DNA of 64,000 nucleotides, from positions 186,001-250,000 of the forward strand of contig NZ_QCXY01000002.1 in assembly GCF_003347495.1 (NCBI RefSeq), read 5' to 3'. Every line of letters starts with the position of its first letter. The first letter of the stretch is position 1. The notes under the pieces are model-generated. The model did no database searches. It saw nothing but the letters and a program-made list of their open reading frames with translations, and had not been told where the DNA came from. Source of the stretch: Pleomorphovibrio marinus. GTDB lineage: Bacteria; Bacteroidota; Bacteroidia; Cytophagales; Cyclobacteriaceae. Both the position numbers and the translations under genes were made by a program. Of this stretch, positions 28,149 to 36,005 are shown in pieces.

Positions 28149-28547
28149 CTATTTTAAGGAGAGGATGTATGAGGCCATGGCAATCGCCTCTTCTTGGGTA
28201 AGTTTGGGATGTGGAGGCATGATTGGGTTTCCCCAGGAACCAGTTCCTCCGGCAATTATTTTTTGGGCCAACAGGTCAATATATACTTGCTTGCGGGGGT
28301 ACCTTTTTGCGATATCCCTGTATGCTGGCCCCTTGAATCTGCCATCCTTTTTGTGGCAGTCGTAGCATGCGTTATAAGAGATCAAAACTTCCCCCTTGTC
28401 CAGGATTTCGGGGTCCACAGGTTCATCCTGCCCCGGAATGGGACGGATATAGTCCTTGGTTGCAGTTTCATCACTTTCTGTCTCCTTTTGCTGGCAAGCA
28501 AAGGCAGAAAAGACTACCAGCGAAATAAGTACGTATTTCCAACCCAT
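28149..28547 (-). CDS. monohaem cytochrome c lipoprotein
   Basis: 132 residues. The lipobox VFSAFAC is followed by an acidic linker. The class I cytochrome c domain has CYDCHKK (CxxCH haem site) and a distal Met ligand in NPIMPPHPKLTQEEA; AKRYPRKQVYIDLLAQKI and AMASYILSLK are typical flanking helices. It probably carries electrons at the membrane surface. The partner is not identifiable from neighbours. Confidence 0.88.
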   Translation of the reverse strand: MGWKYVLISLVVFSAFACQQKETESDETATKDYIRPIPGQDEPVDPEILDKGEVLISYNACYDCHKKDGRFKGPAYRDIAKRYPRKQVYIDLLAQKIIAGGTGSWGNPIMPPHPKLTQEEAIAMASYILSLK

Positions 28548-28871
28548 GACAGTAAAGGAATTCTCTATCCAATATTAGGGTATAAAATTGGGACTGCAAT
28601 GGGTTTTGGATCGGATTTTTCGGCCAACCGGGTCAATAAGGGTAGTGCCTGAGCGAATGATAGGTCTGTCCGGCTAATGGAGGGATAAGGTTTCCAGTGT
28701 TGGAAATCCCTGTAGTAGGAGAGAGCGGTCCGCATGGGTGCTTTCTGCTGGAATACTTCACAAAATTGTGGTGGGCTAGGGCAGGCCAGCAAGGCCATTC
28801 CGGCTCATCCTGGCAGCGGCATATCTGGAGTTTAATTTTTTCAATCTTAATGATATTTCAACATCCTAAAC
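28548..28871. other. 324-bp stretch without a convincing gene
   Basis: A 77-codon open frame exists on the minus strand (28565-28798), but it has no recognisable motif, an odd composition and no clear start. It could be a gene relic. No repeat, RNA or terminator was recognised. Confidence 0.4.
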
Positions 28872-29477
28872 TTACAACTCCCCAAACACCTCACCCAAAT
28901 CCAATTCAAATCCAGGAAGGGCCTGAGATGCTACCCGATCGCCCAGGGTAAACAAGCGGGATGGCCGGTAGTTCCCGGATTCCAGGGTATAGATCAGTAG
29001 GGTGCGCTCATCGGGATGTACCACCCAATATTCCTTCACACCGGATGCTTCGTACACCTCGTATTTGAGTTGCAGCTCCTTTTTATTGTTTCCGGGAGAC
29101 AGTATCTCCACGATCAGGTCAGGCGCGCCTACGCAGCCGAGTTCGTCCAGCTTCTCGGGGTCGCAGACCACACATAGATCCGGCTGCACCACGGTATCGA
29201 TTTTGTTGGGATCTTTGGAGGAGACAGGGAGACGCACATCAAAGGGAGCGGTATACACCTTACAGCGTCCTCCTTTTAAAAATCCGTGAATTCTCGTAAC
29301 TAATGCCACTGTAAGCCCTTGATGGATTCTACGGGGAGCCGCCGCCTGCCGAAACACTTTCCCCCGGATCAGCTCCACCATCTCATCGAGCTGCCAAGTG
29401 AGATAGTCCGCATACGTGTAAGAACCATAAGCGGAGAAAGGTTCTTTGACCAAGTCATCGTTATGTTCCTTTTCCAT
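28872..29477 (-). CDS. Uma2-family (DUF820) PD-(D/E)xK nuclease-like protein
   Basis: 201 residues. Family phrases are YTYADYLTWQ, ELIRGKVFRQAA, VQPDLCVVCD, GAPDLIVEILSPGNNKKELQLKYEVYE (with the D, E and K of a restriction-like core) and GVKEYWVVHPDERTL. Such genes are abundant in cyanobacteria and Bacteroidota and often lie in mobile or accessory DNA; their cellular role is not established. It marks the left edge of the accessory island. Confidence 0.85.
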   Translation of the reverse strand: MEKEHNDDLVKEPFSAYGSYTYADYLTWQLDEMVELIRGKVFRQAAAPRRIHQGLTVALVTRIHGFLKGGRCKVYTAPFDVRLPVSSKDPNKIDTVVQPDLCVVCDPEKLDELGCVGAPDLIVEILSPGNNKKELQLKYEVYEASGVKEYWVVHPDERTLLIYTLESGNYRPSRLFTLGDRVASQALPGFELDLGEVFGEL

Positions 29478-29548
29478 AGCTCTTGTCTATTTGATTGAAG
29501 TTACGATAAATTTACACATTTTTTAGTGAATGTTGTTTTGATTTTCCA

Positions 29549-29592
29549 ACCATTAAGAAGTTAAGGGAATTAAGGGGGAATACAACAAAGGC
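29549..29592 (+). repeat. dispersed repeat, copy 1 (CATTAAGAAGTTAAGG type)
   Basis: CCATTAAGAAGTTAAGGGAA is followed by TTAAGGGGG and an AATAC tail. The same core recurs at 30518, 30711 and 30943. This copy lies between the Uma2 gene and the DUF433 gene. Confidence 0.6.
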
Positions 29593-29723
29593 TCTGTTTG
29601 TAGAAACCCTTGGCATGGTCAGGCCAAAATAATCAATTAGTTTTGAAACTACATGAAGATTAGAAATGCATTCATGAACAATCTATGGATTGAAAATCTG
29701 TATATTTACAAAAAAATTGAGCA

Positions 29724-29951
29724 ATGATAGACTACAAAAATATAATTACCATTGAACCCGGTAAGCGTAGTGGTAAACCATGTATACGGGGGATGCGGAT
29801 TTCGGTAAGTGATATTTTAGGTTGGATGGCCTCAGGAATGACGGTGCAAGATATCGTATCTGATTTTGACGAATTAACCGAGGAGGATATTTATGCCGCA
29901 TTAAGTTTTGCTGCTGATAGGGAGAATAGGGTTTATAAAATCGCAATATGA
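29724..29951 (+). CDS. DUF433 antitoxin-like protein
   Basis: 75 residues matching DUF433 throughout: ITIEPGKRSGKPCIRGMRI, VSDILGWMASGMTVQDI and DFDELTEEDIYAAL, a small winged-helix-like fold. DUF433 genes usually precede a DUF5615 PIN-like gene in a type II toxin-antitoxin pair, with the DUF433 protein as antitoxin and repressor. Here the stop overlaps the ATG of such a gene (ATGA). That partner is frameshifted. Confidence 0.85.
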   Translation: MIDYKNIITIEPGKRSGKPCIRGMRISVSDILGWMASGMTVQDIVSDFDELTEEDIYAALSFAADRENRVYKIAI

Positions 29952-30294
29952 AGTTTTTGTTCGATCAGAATATACCCCACAAATATTAAAATTTATCCCC
30001 AGCCAATTTTCGGATTCGAGCTCCGTCAAAAAGGAAGGTTTACTAAATGCTACTGATCGGGAAATTTGGAAATTTGCAAAGGAAAACAACTATGTTATCG
30101 TTACCAATTATTCCGATTTTAATGATTTAAATCTGTTATATGGATTTCCACCAAAAATCATTTGGATCCGTACAGGAAATCTTGCAACACAAAATCTATC
30201 TAGGCTATTGGTAGAAAATTTGGAAGAAATCCTCAAATTCTATGCAGATGAAGGCTACGGTTGTTTTGAAATAGTTAAACTAAAAAAAGAATAG
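29948..30294 (+). pseudogene. DUF5615 PIN-like toxin gene with a frameshift
   Basis: From the ATG at 29948 the frame reads MKFLFDQNIPHKY and stops at 29987. Inserting one A in the A-run at 29981-29983 restores the family sequence NIPHKILKFIPSQF and then an open frame to 30294, with TNYSDFNDL, IWIRTGNLATQNL and VENLEEILKFY typical of DUF5615/Mut7-C-like nucleases. The break removes the N-terminal acidic site (DQN) from the rest. Either the toxin is inactive or a base was lost in sequencing. A longer upstream reading in the second frame (from 29908) is an artefact. Confidence 0.8.
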
Positions 30295-31149
30295 AAAACC
30301 AACCAAAGGTGCCATTTCATGCTTCCTCACCATCACTTCCCAAAACTTGTGGTTTCGGTGTATGGATACATGGATTACCTAACAACTTACTTTTCGCAGG
30401 AAAATATAACGTGGGGGGGAAATAATTTCTTTTATAAAACACATTACATATAATGGATTTTAACAGATTCAAGTTTTTTTTGGAAGTATGTAATACTGTA
30501 TTTACCGATTTTGGATCCAATAAGAAGTTAAGTGAATTAAGAGGAAATATTACCAGAGCAGTATTATTTTTCTCTTCTAAAAATAAGAAATATCATCTTT
30601 CATCCCGCATCCCTTCATAACTCATAACCCATCATCCCTCACTCTAAAACTCAAATCCTAAATCCAAAATCAACCATTCGTAATTCGAAATTGAATCATT
30701 CGAAATTGAATAACCATTAAGAAGTTAGGAGAATAAAGGGAAAATATTACCTGAACTGTTTTCATCCCACTCTTCCAAAAATCACTCATGTCATTCACTC
30801 AATACTCAAAACTCAAAACTCATCACTAAAAAACCCTAAATCCAAATTCTTAAATCTCAAACCAATCATTAGTAATCCCTCATTTTCAACTTTCAATTTT
30901 CCATTTTCAATTAATCCCCTCCCCATTCGTAGTTCGAAATTGAATAACCATTAAGAGGTTAGGATATTTAAGGGAAAATATTACCCTTTTATTCTTACCC
31001 TTCCAAAAATTAATTATTTTTACTCATCATTCATCACTCAAAAATCCTATATCCTAAATTTTTATCCTGAACCATTTGTGTATCATGAGAAAATAATCAT
31101 AAATCTTAAAACAAAATTTTCCTTTTCTCACCATTTCCCCCTTTTCGTC
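30295..31149. other. 855-bp repeat-rich, pyrimidine-biased spacer
   Basis: No gene was seen. The segment is a patchwork of degenerate short repeats: TCATCCCTCACTC / CTCAAATCCTAAATCC type runs, ATTCGTA(A/G)TTCGAAATTG blocks and three copies of the CATTAAGAAGTTAAGG family. Stops occur often in all frames. Confidence 0.6.
30518..30986 (+). repeat. dispersed repeat, copies 2-4
   Basis: Copies at 30518-30560, 30711-30751 and 30943-30986 share the pattern (AACC)A-T-TAAGA(A/G)GTTA, then a TTAAGGG-like part and AAAATATTACC. Copies 3 and 4 also share the preceding block TTCGAAATTGAATAACCATT. The unit is about 45-65 bases and no coding potential was seen. Confidence 0.65.
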
Positions 31150-31497
31150 TTAGCTTAAAACAAATTCGGAAGTGTGCTCTTTTAATTTGATCTTGAGGTT
31201 TTTCCATTTGGAACGGGATACGGCCAACCATTCATCCTCGGATACCCTTACCGACCTGTTGCGCACATCTAATTCCAGTACATGGCTTAAGTTGATAATG
31301 CAACTGCGGCTAATCCGTTGGAAATTATCGGGAAGTTCTTTGGCCAATTTTTTTAAAGATTGACAGCAGGAATGGGAGTTACTGCCTTCGCAATGAACAG
31401 TACACAGATAATCATCCACCTGTATATGCGTCACCTGGTCTGGGTCAATGTTAAGAATACGGGGCCCGCATTTTAAAACGATTGGATTGTTTACCAT
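31150..31497 (-). CDS. stand-alone LytTR DNA-binding regulator
   Basis: 115 residues forming a single LytTR domain: ILNIDPDQVTHIQVDDYLCTVH, SLKKLAKELPDNFQRISRS, CIINLSHVLELDVRNRSVRV and WLAVSRSKWKNLK. There is no receiver domain, so its activity is not obviously controlled by phosphorylation. LytTR proteins bind direct repeats spaced about two helical turns apart. Such repeats lie upstream of the peptide-cluster VKOR gene at 42931-42984. It sits at the downstream end of that cluster and is the best candidate for its regulator (inference). Confidence 0.85.
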   Translation of the reverse strand: MVNNPIVLKCGPRILNIDPDQVTHIQVDDYLCTVHCEGSNSHSCCQSLKKLAKELPDNFQRISRSCIINLSHVLELDVRNRSVRVSEDEWLAVSRSKWKNLKIKLKEHTSEFVLS

Positions 31498-32079
31498 AAA
31501 AATTAAGATAAAAAGGTTGAACTAGTTTGTTAATATAAAAAAAAAAAACTTACACCTTCCTAATTTTTATATTGTTTTTATTATAAAATATTACATGTTT
31601 CAATAAATTTATTGTATTTATTTTATGTTTTAAACGTAATTAATAATTTTTATTTTACAAATTAGATCTAAAAATTGTATTTTATTTTTTAATTATGGCA
31701 TTTTAAAGTATTCTAAATAAATTTATTCCAACTGCCTTCCGATTAGAGAGTCGTCGATTTTTTTTGGACAAATACCCTCCACCTTTTCCCCATTCCCCCC
31801 TCGGCAATTGGGTTTTTAATAAGATGCTTCATTTTTTTCGCAACTTCCTCGATGTCCTTTTCAGGCACTAAGTAGGTGGTAAAATCCTCTTTTACCCCTA
31901 ATGAGTGTCAGGGATTTTACAATTTCGATGATATTGATGTTGTTTGGGAACCCGGGAAATTTTGAGAAGAGAACGGGACAAATGTAAATCATGAATAAAT
32001 TCTGGAAGGCTGGTATCGATAGGTAATACAAAAATTACGTATCAACTAATGATAGTAAAGTAATACTACTTAATTTCTG
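31498..32079. other. AT-rich spacer with one gene relic
   Basis: 31498-31742 is extremely A/T-rich, with A- and T-tracts and no gene. 31743-31907 holds a short glycosyltransferase-like relic on the minus strand. 31908-32079 shows no gene. Confidence 0.5.
31743..31907 (-). pseudogene. C-terminal relic of a glycosyltransferase-like gene
   Basis: A 55-codon open frame without a start reads FTTYLVPEKDIEEVAKKM, HLIKNPIAEGGMGKRWR and ends at a stop at 31743. The phrase YLVP-E-KDIE-VA-KM-LI-NP is typical of the C-terminal end of GT4-type glycosyltransferases. Upstream the frame is closed by a TGA at 31908. The rest of the gene is not recognisable here, so this looks like a deletion remnant. It is short, so chance resemblance is possible. 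Confidence 0.4.
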
Positions 32080-33315
32080 TTACTTTAAATAGTCTTCAAT
32101 ATACCTAATAGAAAGCTTATTGAGGGTATAGAATAAAATTTCCTCAAAATATTCGGAAAAATTTAGATGTGTTTTCATTAAATAGCTTAAAGTTTCTAAT
32201 AAGTGATATGTGTTATCGTAATCAATTTTATCATTACAATGTTCAGTAATAAATAAGTTGCAAAGTAGATCCCATTTATTAAAGTCTATATTTTTACTAA
32301 TTATTGTATGTGAATTTTTGACATTAATTTCATTTAAAATACTCTCAAATTGTTTTTGATTATCATAATAAAAACTATATATTTCATTGTTGACATCTTT
32401 CCTGTAGTTTTTTCCATAAAAATTCAATATACCTTGGGATGTGTTTTTATTAATTTTCAAAAGAGTTTTCACAGTTTTCACATGTAAGTATATTGAAATT
32501 ATTATTTTAAAACTTAAATCAGGAATTTTTTTATTTAAATCATCAAAAAATAAATATATTTTTTGATGTGATTCTAATATGTAATAAAATGAAATATTCA
32601 CAAAATTAATTGTGGTATTGTATTTTTCACACATATTTTTAAGCTCTACATTGGGGTTAATTTTTTTTTTTAGAAGAGATTTATATAAAACCCCATCGTA
32701 TAAATTAATAGGTTTAGAATGTAAAGCTATTACCTTGTCCAATATAGAAAATATATATTTATTACTATTTAATAATTTAGCCCAAGCTAGTTCAAGCCCC
32801 CATCCTGATTGACTTTCATTAAAAGTTTTCAGGCAAATTTTTAATGCCTCTTTAGAAAAAAGTGGACACATAACCTCGATCATAGAGACATTTCTATAAA
32901 ATGTATAGGGATTGTTTATGGTTACATTATATGTGTAATTAATCGGTTGAATTGAAGGCTGACATAAAGCGATGCTTTTTTCTTGAGCAAAACTAAAAAG
33001 AATTTCTATCTCTGAACCAAATATTTCAATATCATCGTCAGGAAGAAAAAAGTACTCATATTTTTCCAATAGCTTTGGATATTTTTTAAAAAATGAATAT
33101 AAAGTTGGGTATTTATATCCCTCCTGAAAAATTACTACATCTGCTAAATCATGATAAAAATATGATTTCGTTATGTTTTTATCATAATAAATGAGTATAA
33201 TGTCATAGCTTTCCCTGCTATTTATCCAATTTAAACAAGTTGCAGTTGATCGAGCTCCTACAGTAGTTATTAGTAAAAATTTATTTTCGCTATTTATAAT
33301 TTTTTCTAAACCCAT
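32080..33315 (-). CDS. DUF707-like putative glycosyltransferase
   Basis: 411 residues, very AT-rich gene. The N-terminal 250 residues have FLLITTVGARSTATCLNW, YEYFFLPDDDIEI (acidic DDD at about 93-95, a likely metal/nucleotide-sugar site), ALCQPSIQP, IEVMCPLFSKEAL, SGWGLELAWAK and VIALHSKPIN, the pattern of DUF707-type proteins. The C-terminal 150 residues are a helical extension of unknown role. A paralogue with the same two-part layout lies at 45142-46343. It is the last gene of the peptide cluster. Sugar transfer is inferred from the fold pattern, not shown. Confidence 0.65.
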   Translation of the reverse strand: MGLEKIINSENKFLLITTVGARSTATCLNWINSRESYDIILIYYDKNITKSYFYHDLADVVIFQEGYKYPTLYSFFKKYPKLLEKYEYFFLPDDDIEIFGSEIEILFSFAQEKSIALCQPSIQPINYTYNVTINNPYTFYRNVSMIEVMCPLFSKEALKICLKTFNESQSGWGLELAWAKLLNSNKYIFSILDKVIALHSKPINLYDGVLYKSLLKKKINPNVELKNMCEKYNTTINFVNISFYYILESHQKIYLFFDDLNKKIPDLSFKIIISIYLHVKTVKTLLKINKNTSQGILNFYGKNYRKDVNNEIYSFYYDNQKQFESILNEINVKNSHTIISKNIDFNKWDLLCNLFITEHCNDKIDYDNTYHLLETLSYLMKTHLNFSEYFEEILFYTLNKLSIRYIEDYLK

Positions 33316-33363
33316 TATAGATTTATGTAAATGAAATGTATATTTATTGTGGTAAATGTTGTA

Positions 33364-33945
33364 TTAACTTTCAGATCTTCCTAATAATTTGTGCTTGTTC
33401 CTGCTGAATTCTTCATAAGAAGTACTCCAATCTGTAAATTCTTTATCTATTTCAAGTTCTGTTTTGAAAATAGAAAATATACCATAAGGCTCATCAAGAA
33501 GCGCTGTTTGGATCTTGTCTCCATATTTTGTTCTAAATCCAACACAGGATCGCCAAACATTTCCAGTCCATTCCATTTGTATTCTTGGGACTATTTGCAT
33601 CAACTCAGTAAATGGATTACAATCATGTAAAAGTATTATACCATTTTGAGATAATGTATTTCAGCTATTTATAATGTCATTTTCTACCTGTTCAGCAATA
33701 TGAAGTCCATCGATGAAAATCAGGTCAAATTCATTATGTAAGTTTTCAAAAAATGTATCACTTGTCATTCTATATAATTTTTCATTCTTATTGATTTCAA
33801 TTTGTGGTAAATAGGGGTCAACTCCAATTTTTAAAGGACTTATTATGGATTTAAAATTTTCACCCGTGCCTAGCCCAATTTCCAAATAAGTTCTGTAATT
33901 ATTTTTAGTGAATATTTCATTGATTATTTTTGTACGTGACTTCAT
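33364..33945 (-). pseudogene. class I SAM methyltransferase gene interrupted by an in-frame stop
   Basis: The frame opens at 33945 with YLEIGLGTGENF (SAM motif I) and DLIFIDGLHIAEQVENDI, then meets a TGA at 33661-33663. Without a change of frame it continues with LSQNGIILLHDCNP and MQIVPRIQMEWTGNVWRSC to a stop at 33364, a complete Methyltransf_24-like protein of about 193 residues. A single base change (Leu TTA to TGA) would explain the break. Restart at the Met at 33603 would give only the C-terminal part. It lies within the peptide cluster, so it may once have been a tailoring or sugar-modifying enzyme. Confidence 0.75.
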
Positions 33946-34115
33946 GTTATTAGATGTGATTTATTTATAATTTGTTATTTCTATCTTATAATTTTATTGG
34001 ACTATTATCTGATTTCATTTTGTGTATTTTTTATAAACAATTTGGGATTTTCATTTAATATTATTATACTATTCTTTTTTTTGACATTTTTTTTAAATGG
34101 TATAATTATTTGAAA

Positions 34116-34892
34116 CTATTTTCCGATTTGCTCTTTAAGTTCAGATATAGACATTGATAAGGTTTTGTAGAGTTCTGCATGCTTTAAATCGCTTTGATTT
34201 AAACTTTGAAAAGTGCTGTTGACTCCTCTTCCGTGACTCAGGTGAAACAAAGGGCCCTTTATGTGCTGATGCCTATAACCCAGTATCCTCCATCGGTTTG
34301 CCCTGTCTCCATCTTCTAGCCCCCAACCATAAAATTTTTCGTTTTCCATTCCCGTATTAATATAGGACTGCCTATGGGCAAAGAATACCCCGCCCACAGG
34401 ATTTGGTTTGTATAGCACCTTCATCTTTCCCTGATGTTTCATCAATATTCTGATATCTCCTGATTGGATATATAGATCCCGCAGGATTTCAGAGGTATCT
34501 AAAAACTTGTCCTGAAAGGGAGTCACAAAATCCGTCTTCCCCTTCCTAAGCAAGCTCATGGTTTCCTCAATTTGTTCTACCGGAACAAAGACATCAGTAT
34601 CCCAAAGACTTAAAAAAGGGGTTTCGCATATCCCTGCTAGGTTATTGATATATTTCGTTCGGTGAAATATCGCGTCGCTGTCTTGCATAAACCGGTGTTC
34701 CACCACCTCTGGAAGCAACTTTCGTAACAATCCGGTATCTCGGTGGGAGGCTTCCAAAATTTTTATCTGGGTATCGAAATTTCCCAAAATAAAATCCACG
34801 ATGACGAGCGTGTTTTCCAATCGGTCAACCGTGTCTATCCGAAGGGGGATGATAAATGTGACATCTTTAAGGTCTGATTTTTCCTTATCCAT
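34116..34892 (-). CDS. galactosyltransferase-related glycosyltransferase (GT2/GT7 type)
   Basis: 258 residues. VTFIIPLRIDTVDRLENT opens a GT-A fold, LSLWDTDVFVP has the DxD metal site (98-100), and VGGVFFAHRQSYINTGMENE, YGWGLEDGDRANR (about 189-200) and HLSHGRG match the C-terminal part of galactosyltransferase-related (Glyco_transf_7C) proteins. It starts 7 bases after the LanC-like stop. In this cluster it may glycosylate the exported peptide or a carrier (inference); a cell-surface glycan is the alternative. Confidence 0.8.
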   Translation of the reverse strand: MDKEKSDLKDVTFIIPLRIDTVDRLENTLVIVDFILGNFDTQIKILEASHRDTGLLRKLLPEVVEHRFMQDSDAIFHRTKYINNLAGICETPFLSLWDTDVFVPVEQIEETMSLLRKGKTDFVTPFQDKFLDTSEILRDLYIQSGDIRILMKHQGKMKVLYKPNPVGGVFFAHRQSYINTGMENEKFYGWGLEDGDRANRWRILGYRHQHIKGPLFHLSHGRGVNSTFQSLNQSDLKHAELYKTLSMSISELKEQIGK

Positions 34893-34899
34893 TTCGTAT

Positions 34900-35970
34900 T
34901 CAATCCACTTTTACCCAGTAACTATCTTTGACATATTCAAGAAAGAGCATTCCCATTCCGGATAGGCCTGTACTCAAGCCAATATTTTTCTTTATTTCCT
35001 TGTAAAAACCAACCTCATCCCAGTACACCGATTTCGTTATCTTTTGAATTACCCTTTCCTGAGGAAGTAGTAGGTCGGAAGCCCCAGTAAGTGCTGCCAA
35101 TTTTCTGCTGATAAATGCCAGACCTGTGATACCATCTGTCGCCAGGATATTCAAATTTCTGAATTCTTCATCCATGATCTTGTTAAGACATATGCTATCC
35201 CCAAGTAGATCCGCATGGCTTCGCAATTCGGGTTTGGGTACATGCTCTAAAACACTTTCCAAACCCAATAAGAGGTACATTCTGTTGCTATGCAACATAG
35301 GATATAGGGAAGAAACTATTGGTGTCAGAAAGTCCAGAATCCGGTCAATCTTATTGGGATTGATCTGTAATTGTCTTGCTTTCGACATTAGGATTAATAA
35401 AAGGGGAAGATCCCAAAACAGGGAAAACAAGGCCGGTTCCCTGCTCTGAAATTGTTCTTCTTCTACCAGTTGGCCGATCCTGTTGATGATTTCAGAAACC
35501 ACCCGGATATGGATATATCTGTTTACCTTGTCACTGTGATCCAGTGATATTTCCAGCCTATAGGTATAGTAACTCAGGTAACCCAGCAACCCCTGTTTAA
35601 GATCAACTGGCAAACTATCCCTATTTTCATTCCAATAGCGGTAGATGCGGTCGTCCACATCTTCTAGAATTTCATCCGGGTCAGCCTCTACAAAATCATT
35701 TTTGACCAGATGGCACAGGCCCCAGGCAATGCCGGCCAGCCCATTTTCGAAATCGGTAGTGATGGTAGCATTTCCTGCTGCCTCGTAAACTTCCCCTATG
35801 CACCTTTCGGACATGGATTGATGTACGGGATCATTGGTTTCCCGGGCCAGCATAAAATAGAAGATGCTCAGGCCCATCTTTCCATTTAACAGACCAGGCA
35901 TTTCATTGGAGGAGGCATACTTCACCAGCAAATTATTGATTTCTATGAGTTTTGGGAGCAACTGCTTCAT
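34900..35970 (-). CDS. LanC-like alpha/alpha-toroid protein without clear zinc ligands
   Basis: 356 residues with the repeated glycine motifs of the LanC fold: GLLNGKMGLSIFYF, DFENGLAGIAWGL, GLLGYLSYY, DGITGLAFISRKL and NIGLSTGLSGMGMLFLE. True LanC cyclases use a Cys and a later Cys-His pair in the second half to bind zinc; the only Cys-His here (GLCHL) is in the first third, and no CHG-type motif is seen. No lanthionine dehydratase gene is nearby. A scaffold or precursor-binding role is more likely than lanthionine formation (inference). It lies between the HlyD and glycosyltransferase genes in the same unit. Confidence 0.75.
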   Translation of the reverse strand: MKQLLPKLIEINNLLVKYASSNEMPGLLNGKMGLSIFYFMLARETNDPVHQSMSERCIGEVYEAAGNATITTDFENGLAGIAWGLCHLVKNDFVEADPDEILEDVDDRIYRYWNENRDSLPVDLKQGLLGYLSYYTYRLEISLDHSDKVNRYIHIRVVSEIINRIGQLVEEEQFQSREPALFSLFWDLPLLLILMSKARQLQINPNKIDRILDFLTPIVSSLYPMLHSNRMYLLLGLESVLEHVPKPELRSHADLLGDSICLNKIMDEEFRNLNILATDGITGLAFISRKLAALTGASDLLLPQERVIQKITKSVYWDEVGFYKEIKKNIGLSTGLSGMGMLFLEYVKDSYWVKVD

Positions 35971-36005
35971 ATTTATGGTATTTATGATTTTTATTTACGA
36001 TCGAT

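Noticed and set aside
28565-28798. 77-codon minus-strand frame
   Set aside because: No recognisable domain or start context; kept only as part of an unassigned stretch.
30317-30520. 67-codon minus-strand frame in the repeat-rich spacer
   Set aside because: No motif, biased composition and lies among short repeats.
30295-31149. Possible CRISPR array
   Set aside because: Repeats are irregular in spacing and degenerate, spacers are not uniform and no cas gene is present.
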